5,156 nt of DNA from Candidatus Altimarinota bacterium (GTDB taxonomy: Bacteria > Patescibacteriota > Gracilibacteria > Absconditabacterales > Absconditicoccaceae). Under the pieces are notes generated by a model. That model was given only the letters and a program-made list of their open reading frames with translations, was not told the DNA's origin and made no database searches. How positions within the stretch are numbered: position 1 is the stretch's first letter; each line of letters starts with the position of its first letter. A program made the translations under genes and the position numbers. The stretch spans positions 1 to 5,156 of the forward strand of contig WFMP01000082.1 of the NCBI GenBank assembly GCA_015489035.1, written 5' to 3'. Shown here piece by piece: positions 1-5,156 of this stretch.

Positions 1-2
1 GG

Positions 3-101
3 AAAGATATTTACAATATTTGATGAAATATAAAAGTAAAGATGGATATTATAAAAACAAAAGATGACTGAGAAAAAGAAGCAGAATTTACACAACTTTA
101 A
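3..101 (+). CDS. C-terminal tail of a gene entering from the left (UGA=Gly), product unknown
   Basis: With UGA read as glycine, the frame starting at base 3 stays open for 32 codons and stops at TAA 99-101. The tail is acidic and ends in ...DGEKEAEFTQL. It contains three UGA codons, two of them adjacent, giving NIGGN. The choice of frame rests on two observations. First, purines, and G in particular, are enriched at the first codon position, as in real genes. Second, the stop lies just before a good promoter for the next gene. A second frame (2-145) is also open under code 25, but it is arginine/lysine-rich with few G-starting codons and would run through that promoter. No family is recognisable from so short a tail. 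Existence of a gene end here is moderately likely; the frame is uncertain. Confidence 0.4.
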
Positions 102-102
102 C

Positions 103-130
103 TTGACTTAAAAATAGTTTTTATTATAAA
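103..130 (+). promoter_or_regulatory. sigma-70-like promoter for the 67-residue membrane protein gene
   Basis: TTGACT at 103-108 (five of six matches to TTGACA) and TATAAA at 125-130 (five of six to TATAAT) are separated by 16 bases. The start of transcription would fall near 137, leaving a leader of about 35 bases that keeps the Shine-Dalgarno sequence at 160-165 intact. A TATAAT at 152-157 is a poorer choice, because it has no -35 partner and initiation from it would cut into the Shine-Dalgarno site. In DNA this AT-rich, -10-like words occur by chance, so the paired spacing is the main support. Confidence 0.5.
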
Positions 131-135
131 ACTAT
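114..135. repeat. 8-bp inverted repeat overlapping the predicted -10 element
   Basis: ATAGTTTT at 114-121 and AAAACTAT at 128-135 are perfect reverse complements around a 6-base loop. The right arm starts inside the predicted -10 hexamer and the left arm lies in the spacer. This could be an operator or only a chance AT-rich palindrome. No T-tract follows, so it does not look like a terminator. Confidence 0.35.
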
Positions 136-171
136 CACTCAATAAGAGTAATATAATACAAAGGATTTATT

Positions 172-375
172 ATGGAAGTAAATGTATTATTAACATTTAT
201 CGGTATTTTGGTTTGGCCAGAATTAACATTTTGTATCATTTTGTGGATGTTAGGACATCCTATATTGTGTATTATTGCTCTTCTTACAACTTTAGGATCC
301 ACAAAAACTATTATCAAAGAAAAATATATTGATAATAAAGGAAACATAAAGAAAATAAATGAATATGAAGAGTAA
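172..375 (+). CDS. small two-span hypothetical membrane protein, 67 aa
   Basis: The family is not recognised. The ATG at 172 has a well-placed Shine-Dalgarno sequence (AAAGGA, 160-165, spacing 6), which supports this start. Residues 4-24 and 28-42 or so are strongly hydrophobic and probably form two membrane spans, with a WPEL turn and a LGHP segment around them. From about residue 43 the chain becomes polar and charged (KTIIKEKY, then an acidic NEYEE end), so it resembles a short membrane hairpin with a soluble tail. It stands alone on the plus strand with its own promoter upstream and a hairpin terminator just after, convergent with folD. All four of its glycines use GGN codons and none is UGA, unlike the genes to its right. 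With so few glycines this may be chance, or it may hint at later acquisition. Confidence 0.7.
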   Translation: MEVNVLLTFIGILVWPELTFCIILWMLGHPILCIIALLTTLGSTKTIIKEKYIDNKGNIKKINEYEE

Positions 376-390
376 TTAATCTAATAGTTT

Positions 391-423
391 GCTACCCTTG
401 TTTATCTTGAGGTGGCTTTTTTT
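391..423 (+). terminator. rho-independent-type terminator of the plus-strand unit
   Basis: GCTACC (391-396) pairs with GGTGGC (411-416) in a 6-bp stem with one T-G wobble and a 14-base loop, followed directly by seven T (417-423). It begins 15 bases after the stop of the 67-residue membrane protein gene, so it fits that gene. On the opposite strand the stem is not followed by a T-run, so it is unlikely to end the leftward operon efficiently. The T-tract overlaps the TAA stop of folD. Confidence 0.6.
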
Positions 424-1276
424 ATATTCAAAAATCTTTCAAATCTACCAAATTCGCAAAAATACTCGATACCGTCGTTGGTCACACTCCTCAAGGAACC
501 GGAGTAAACATATGTTCTGTAGTTTCTATATTTTCAAAATCAAAATCTCCACAAGCTTTTCCATCTATTTCTCCCCAACCTACATCCACAAGCACTTGCA
601 TTTTTTCTTTAGATAAAAAACTTTGATCTACAAGTTTAAGTTTTCAAGTTGCAGAAATTATAATATCAGATTTTTTAGCACAATTTTTAATATCTTCAAT
701 ATCTGAAAATGAATTAAAAGAAAATACTGTTCACATCTGTTTCATACATTCTGTTGCAGTAGGTTTTCAAATTAAATTACTCTGCCCTATCACAGTTATA
801 TTTTTTCATCAAACTCATATTTTATAAAATTTTAATATTTCAAAAATAGCTCTTACCGTAGCAGGTAAAAAATTTATAGCTCATATCTGACTTAATCCAA
901 ACAAAACTCATCATAACCCATCTATATCTTTTTTAGGATTTATATGTGCTAATATTTCTCATTGATATTGCTGTAATTCTTTATTTAAAGGTAATTGAAT
1001 TAAATAACCAATACAATCTTCATCATTATTTAAAATATCCAAAATTCATATAACTTTTTTTGAACTTGTTAATTCTGGTTGTTCTATAACTTTTGCTTGT
1101 ATTCCAAATTTCTCTGCCTTTTTCTTCTTCATATTCACATAAACTTTACTAGCTCTATCATCTGAAAACAACAAAAAACAAACATATTTTCAATCATAAT
1201 ATTCTTTATTTTGATTTATTTTATCTTGAGTATAATTATCCAAATGTTTAGCTACTAATTTTCCATCCAATATCAT
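422..1276 (-). CDS. folD: bifunctional methylenetetrahydrofolate dehydrogenase / methenyltetrahydrofolate cyclohydrolase FolD (UGA=Gly)
   Basis: FolD interconverts 5,10-methylene-, 5,10-methenyl- and 10-formyl-tetrahydrofolate in the cytoplasm with NAD(P), supplying one-carbon units. The translation is 284 residues, the normal family length. The N-terminal catalytic half has YVNMK (46-50, with K50 at the catalytic lysine position), IQLPL (93-97) and KDIDG (116-120). The PATVRAIFEIL segment (138-148) stands where many homologues have PCTP. The Rossmann half has VIGQSNLIGKP (162-172), then VDVG (230-233) and the signature TPVPGGVGPTT (258-268). Fifteen of about 26 glycines are UGA, including G262 (491-493) and G265 (482-484) of that signature. 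The ATG at 1276 is set by the aligned N-terminus and a Shine-Dalgarno site. It is the last gene of the minus-strand cluster, 28 bases after pilD, and ends in TAA. Confidence 0.95.
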
Positions 1277-1282
1277 AAAATA

Positions 1283-1289
1283 CCTTTTT
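1283..1289 (-). promoter_or_regulatory. ribosome binding site of folD
   Basis: On the minus strand AAAAAGG lies 6 bases before the folD ATG. It is the only convincing Shine-Dalgarno site seen within the minus-strand cluster. It sits in the 28-base gap after pilD, so folD can start independently of coupling. Confidence 0.55.
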
Positions 1290-1304
1290 ATAAAATAAAT
1301 TCTG

Positions 1305-2135
1305 TTATCCTACTATCCAATTAAGAATATATTTTCAAACAAAAACAAATAAAACCACTCATAAGAACATAAATGGCAAAAACGGAAGCATAGATTTTGT
1401 ATCTTTAAGTTTTCATAATCAAATGAAAAGAACTCAAACAATCCCCGCAAATAAAAATCATAAAAGTAAAATAATATAAAATACTAATCAAGACGGATAA
1501 TTTTGTAAATGCAACAAATCTATAATTATTGGTGTAATAAATCATATCAAAATTGCTCATATTGCATCTCAACCTCACATTCATTCTATTTTTCTAATTT
1601 TTCACCGTAAATAAATAATTCACATAAATCATAAAAATCAAATTAATCATAATTCCAAAGCTAACTTTCAATTTCAAATTATTCATAAAAATTGAGGAAC
1701 CAAAAGCAACAATCATAAAATACTAACCAATATATATGAAATTTCATAAAAAAGTATATCATAAAAGGCTACTGCAACTATAAAAACAGAAACTAAACAA
1801 GCATAAATTAAAAAATTTATATTGTCTATTCAAACTTGTAAATTTAAACTTCATAAAACTAAATAACTCATAAAAAGGAAAGTTAATCAAGTTACTAATT
1901 CTAACAAAGGATAAATTACAGATATCTTTGTTTTACAATACCTACATTTTCATCATAAAAATAAATAAGAAAAAAAAGGAACCAAATCTAATCAATTTAA
2001 AGTGTGGTTACAGCTCGGACATTTGCTTCTTCATAAAAAAATTCCTTTCTCCTGATGTTTAATTCTATAAACTAGAACAGAAATAAAGGAACCAAATATC
2101 ATTCAAAATACAAAAACTATTGTTCATAAAATCAT
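1305..2135 (-). CDS. pilD: prepilin peptidase / N-methyltransferase, type IV leader peptidase family (UGA=Gly)
   Basis: This polytopic membrane aspartyl protease cleaves the leader of type IV prepilins and related pseudopilins, and usually methylates the new N-terminus. The 276-residue translation shows the whole family layout. GSF lies at 15-17 in the first span. The cytoplasmic zinc-binding domain has CPSC (39-42) and CRYC (64-67), followed by the YPLLELVTG segment (75-83). Several hydrophobic spans follow. The two catalytic aspartates are D126 (AFYD) and D190 in GMGGGD (185-190). The usual lysine/leucine after the second motif (GDVKL) is replaced by AIG. About 30 of 35 glycines are UGA, including G185, G187 and G189 of the catalytic motif. 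Its ATG shares one base with the stop of the upstream CNB gene (TAATG), which indicates translational coupling. The nearest GGAG is about 20 bases upstream, too far to be a normal Shine-Dalgarno site. Confidence 0.93.
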
Positions 2136-2638
2136 TATAAATTTATTTGTATATCTCCTAAATCATTTTCTTTATCAACTACAGTAGGTTTAAAACTTCA
2201 TCATAAAACTTCTTTATTATTCTTTTCTCTTTCAGATAAAACTTCCATTATCTGTGTTTTAACTTCTGGATTTTCATTTAAAAATAAGTCAAAATTATTT
2301 CTAGATATTTCCCAATAATCAGCAGTCGAACTATTACACACAATACTAGCCATAGCAGGTTTTTTATAAAAGAAACTCATTTCTCAAAAAACTTCTCATT
2401 CTTTCACTTCTCAAAGAACTACTGAATGCAAGCCATTAGCTTTCTTAGCTACCAAAACTCATCTTTTAAGGATATAAATACTTTCTGGAATATGTCATTC
2501 TATTATAATAGCTTTACCTTCAGAACACATTCATAATTTAAATAAATCAGAAAACTTTAATATATGTTCATCTGACATATTTTCAAAAAACTTATTTCTT
2601 TTAAGCATTTTAACTAGCATTTGTTGTATCTTATCCAT
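2135..2638 (-). CDS. stand-alone cyclic-nucleotide-binding-fold protein without HTH (UGA=Gly)
   Basis: The 167-residue protein is a CRP/PKA-type cyclic-nucleotide-binding beta-roll (about residues 15-135) with a short polar tail. It has no helix-turn-helix domain, so it is probably not a transcription factor. Visible marks are the N-terminal RNKFFENMSDEHI helix region (14-26), EGHIPESIYILKRG (47-60) and the phosphate-binding cassette GEVFGEMSFF (81-90), with G85 encoded by UGA (2384-2386). The cassette then reads KKPAMAS, so the arginine that binds the cyclic phosphate in CRP and PKA is missing. Ligand binding is therefore doubtful, and the domain may sense something else or act as a protein-interaction module. 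Eight of 11 glycines are UGA. The gene overlaps both neighbours by one base (TAATG on each side), tying it to the small membrane protein and to pilD. Fold assignment is firm; function is not known. Confidence 0.88.
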
Positions 2639-2859
2639 TATTTATTATATTTATTCATAAAATATTTAACCATTTCAAAAGGCCTAAATATAAAACCAGT
2701 AAATAGATCATATTTTTCTTTCATATCTCATATCATACAATTTATTTTTGACAATATTCATATAATATAAAACATTGCTATAATTCATAATAAAACAATT
2801 ATTGCTCATCAAACTGTAAGAATAACTGATGCGATTTGCATAACTAAATCCATTTTCAT
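2638..2859 (-). CDS. small single-span membrane protein, 73 aa (UGA=Gly)
   Basis: The family is not recognised. The frame holds five UGA codons, so it is invisible to the standard code. Residues 8-36 form one long hydrophobic stretch with VGGAIIVLLGIIAMF at its core, followed by a cationic/amphipathic tail of about 37 residues (KINCMIGDMKEKYD, then FIFRPFEMVKYF). Its stop overlaps the ATG of the CNB-domain gene by one base, which suggests they are co-translated; the peptide could be a membrane anchor or partner for the CNB protein or PilD (inference). Two starts are close together: the ATG at 2859 (73 aa) and the ATG at 2853 (71 aa). Neither has a convincing Shine-Dalgarno sequence. Five of six glycines are UGA, the same habit as its neighbours, which supports it as a real gene. 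Confidence 0.75.
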
Positions 2860-2902
2860 CAAAAAATAATAATAAAATATTTAACTTTAGAATAATGATT
2901 TA

Positions 2903-3868
2903 TTAAATTAAATCAAGTTTAAGCAATTTTCTTCATTTTTTTGTTTTTTCTATTATTCATACATTTAAAAGTAAGGGTTCTATATCCTTTTCTATAACTT
3001 TTTCAGAAACATTCAATATACTCGCAATCGTATTTAGTCAAATTATCTGATCATCTTTCAAAAGCTCTAAATATCTTTTTTGTAAATCTGAAAATCCATA
3101 ATCATTAAGCTTCAAATTATTCAACAATTCTTGATAAATTTCTTCATCTAAAAACATAGAACTTTCCTTAAATCAAGATGCAATAAGATAATCTCTTACT
3201 TTTATAGCAAGATTTTTTATCTCTCTTGGAACGGGTAAAGATTTACTAGCAAGTTTTTTTGCTACATTCTTCTCATATTCTATTCAAAACTCTTTTAAAT
3301 ATTTTTCTAAAATTTTCTCTTTTTCTTTATCTGTATAACTTTTTAAATGAAACTTATAAACAAAACGATTTTTAAAAGCATCAGACAAACTTTCAAGCTT
3401 GTTTGTAGCTCAAATAAGTGTAAATTTATTGATAGGAATAGATGTCGTTTCATCTTGCATTACAATATCTACACGAAAGTCTTCCATAGCAATATACAAA
3501 ATTTCTTCAATTTTAGGTTTAAGTCTATGCAATTCATCTATAAAAAGAATATCTCATTCTTCAAGTTGATTCAAAATAGAAATTATATCAGCAGGTTTAT
3601 CTATAGCATAAGCAGTTACTATTTTTATATTTTTTCATAAATTATTTGATATAATCATAGAAAGTGTAGTTTTTCAAAAACCACTATCTCAAGAAAATAA
3701 AATATGTCCTAAACTATCCTGTCTTTTAATAGAACTTATAATAGCAGATTTTAAAATATTTTTTACATCTTCTTGTCATATAAAATCTTCCAAACTCAAT
3801 GGCCTTTCATTATTTACAAGTTTATCATTATTTTGTTCTATTTCTATATCAGTCTTTACAACTTTCAT
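2903..3868 (-). CDS. ruvB: RuvB-family Holliday-junction branch-migration ATPase, divergent (UGA=Gly)
   Basis: RuvB is the hexameric AAA+ motor that, with RuvA, drives branch migration of Holliday junctions. This 321-residue protein has the full-length family layout. RPLSLEDFIGQ lies at 22-32. Walker A is GDSGFGKTT (60-68, with G65 encoded by UGA at 3674-3676) and Walker B is ILFIDELHRL (107-116). EEILYIAMED (121-130), FTLIGATN (149-156) and NRF (167-169) follow, then sensor 2 VPRE (213-216). A C-terminal winged helix (about 257-318) ends with EPLLLNVGIIEKT and KGRK. Several hallmarks differ: GPPG of Walker A is GDSG, the GEGPxARS part of the beta-hairpin is shortened to QDETTS, and TTRAG is TNKLE. 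It may be the genuine but fast-evolving RuvB or a paralogue. Eleven of 14 glycines are UGA. It lies 22 bases after the FecR-like gene with no clear Shine-Dalgarno site. Confidence 0.88.
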
Positions 3869-3890
3869 ATTTATAATATTAAAATTAAAT

Positions 3891-5156
3891 TTATTTATTA
3901 AATATTTTATTTTTCAAGCTATTAAAATTTTGTGAATAATTATTTATAGTTTTATTTAAGAAATCTCAAACATTTTTTATCTTACCTTCAATTCATAAAT
4001 TTATAATATATGTTTTATAAATATCAGAATTTTGTAAATTTTGTTTTACTTGATTGTATAAATATTCTACTTTAACTTTTTGTTTTCATAAATTACTAGC
4101 TATAAAAGATAAATTAGGATTATTCGATAAAGCATTTGTAAATTGTTCTCCTTGCTCTGTCAAATATTGGTAATCTACTAATTTATCTAACTTATTCCTA
4201 TAATTCTCATCTCATATTGAAAATATTTTTAATTTAATTTCTTCAGCTACTGATAATAAGGGAAATGTTTCTGTACTTGCAAATTGTTTTTTTATATAAT
4301 TAACCAAATTCCTATTAAATTCTTCTATCTTTTTTTTATCAAAAGAAGAAAATTCTTTCAAAGTTTTTTTATTTATTCAGATTTTTTTTAGTAACAAATT
4401 TAAATCATTCACTACTTTTATCTGTCTATTTTGGATAATTGCTCCCTGTCACGGTTTAAGTAATTTAGATTTATCATTATTTTTTACTTCTATATAATGA
4501 GAATAATCCACAGCATAAGTCTTGTTTATATCTTTTTTTATCAATCAAGATGTTCACCTTATAATCAATGTTTGTCATGTTCAAGTTTGTATATTCATAC
4601 TCTTAGAATCTTTTATTAGTCTTACTACATGAAACCATAAATTTCATTGTTCTAAAGAAACATCTGTCTTACTATCAGGTAAATTGTTTAAATCTTTTGT
4701 TATCTTTTTTAAAGTAAGTTTTGTTCAAGGAGTTATCCTAAAAATAGTATCGTTCCATAAATAAATAATAGCATAAGATTTATTATCTCTATTTCATGCA
4801 AAATATATTTTATCATTTTGTTTCAACCTAATTTTATATCATTTTTTATAGTTAGAAAGTTTTATAGGCATCCATTTTCCATTCCTTTTTAGCATAATAA
4901 ACATGTATTTCCATTTTATCTTATTTCATTCAGGATAAATTTTCATATAATTGTATTTTTTATTATAATAACTTTTTATAGATATATTATAAGATTTTGT
5001 AGGAAGTAACAATAAAATAAGTAAGAAAAAATCTACAGACAAAAAAACTAATCAAGCAGCTATTCAAAAGACTCTTCATTTTCATTTAATTTTTCATAAA
5101 AAATACAGTATTCAAAGAGATAATGATAAAAATAATGAAACCAAAAAACTTCATCA
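3891..5156 (-). CDS. membrane-anchored FecR-domain protein, N-terminus beyond the window (UGA=Gly)
   Basis: A continuous frame of 421 codons plus TAA runs in from the right edge with 23 UGA codons. The visible N-terminal part has two hydrophobic segments (about 3-20 and 29-51), separated by a basic GKIKGKGR turn. A beta-rich region follows that resembles the FecR domain: an AIIYLWNDTIFRITPGTKLTL strand-and-turn segment (129-149), VSLEQGNLWFHV (166-177), a NIQTGTGQTLIIRGTSG stretch (188-204) that carries the RGT core of the family, and LLKPGQGAII (232-241). The remaining 170 or so residues are helical, charged and unrecognised. FecR domains are known from cell-surface signalling to sigma factors but also occur in many proteins of unknown role. 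No sigma-factor gene is visible here. It is the most upstream gene seen in the cluster. Its true start and any further spans are outside the window. Confidence 0.72.

Noticed and set aside
2..145. Alternative plus-strand frame, open under code 25, with a basic C-terminal tail (...KNKRGLRKRSR...).
   Set aside because: It has few G-starting codons and would run through the predicted promoter; the frame ending at 101 looks more like coding sequence. Not fully excluded, since only the tail is visible.
135..347. Open minus-strand frame of 70 codons.
   Set aside because: It is the shadow of the 67-residue membrane protein gene on the plus strand, which has a promoter, a ribosome binding site and a terminator.
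389..616. Open plus-strand frame of 75 codons.
   Set aside because: It lies antisense to the C-terminal part of folD, begins at the terminator hairpin and has no plausible ribosome binding site or family features.
2135..2638. Annotating the CNB-fold gene as a CRP/FNR transcription regulator.
   Set aside because: Only about 30 polar residues follow the beta-roll and its final helix, so there is no room for a helix-turn-helix domain.
2889..2916. Possible internal minus-strand promoter (TTGATT, 16 bases, TATTCT) before the small membrane protein gene.
   Set aside because: The -10 matches only four of six bases, the -35 lies inside the ruvB end, and such words are frequent by chance in DNA this AT-rich.
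3347..3640. Open plus-strand frame of 97 codons.
   Set aside because: It is antisense to the AAA+ core of the RuvB-family gene, and its composition is explained by that gene.
422..5156. The word tcataaaa and relatives recur many times on the plus strand and look like a dispersed repeat.
   Set aside because: On the minus strand these are UUU/UUA-UGA codon pairs (Phe/Leu-Gly) in frame with the genes, so they reflect recoded codon usage and not a repeat family or binding site.
422..5156. Reading the minus-strand region as a row of pseudogenes with many UGA stops.
   Set aside because: No frameshifts or UAA/UAG interruptions occur in any of the six frames, and the UGA positions match conserved glycines.
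422..5156. UGA read as tryptophan (code 4, as in Mycoplasma).
   Set aside because: It would put Trp into Walker A, PVPGGVGP and GMGGGD, where glycine is required, while UGG is already used for Trp.

Overview
This is a very AT-rich window (roughly a quarter G+C by eye, not counted). Read with the standard code it looks almost empty. Read with UGA as glycine (genetic code 25) it is almost fully coding. Six long minus-strand frames then open without interruption, and their in-frame UGA codons fall on family-invariant glycines: the Walker A loop of a RuvB-type ATPase, the GMGGGD motif of a prepilin peptidase, the PVPGGVGP motif of FolD, and the FGE motif of a cyclic-nucleotide-binding domain. UGG still appears as tryptophan in the same proteins and every complete gene ends in UAA. 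Together this points to Candidatus Gracilibacteria (BD1-5) or Absconditabacteria (SR1) in the candidate phyla radiation. Which of the two cannot be settled here.

Layout, left to right. Positions 3-101 (+) hold the probable C-terminal tail of a gene entering from the left. A sigma-70-like promoter (103-130), overlapped by a small inverted repeat, precedes a 67-residue membrane protein gene (172-375, +). A terminator-like hairpin with a T-tract (391-423) follows, and its T-tract runs into the stop codon of the convergent gene folD.

From 422 to the right edge everything is one co-oriented minus-strand cluster. In transcription order (right to left) it holds: a membrane-anchored FecR-domain protein (3891-5156, start outside the window), a divergent RuvB-family ATPase (2903-3868), a 73-residue single-span membrane protein (2638-2859), a stand-alone cyclic-nucleotide-binding-fold protein (2135-2638), a prepilin peptidase PilD (1305-2135) and FolD (422-1276). 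The small membrane protein, the CNB protein and PilD are joined by two one-base TAATG stop/start overlaps. The other gaps are 22 to 43 bases, so the cluster is probably one operon whose promoter lies beyond the right edge.

The functions are mixed: recombination or DNA repair, type IV pilin processing and one-carbon folate metabolism. The coupled trio of small membrane protein, CNB-fold protein and PilD is the part most likely to share a function, perhaps pilus or surface assembly (inference). No RNA genes, CRISPR arrays, insertion sequences or long repeats were seen. The notable content is the recoded genetic code itself, plus the atypical CNB and RuvB proteins.
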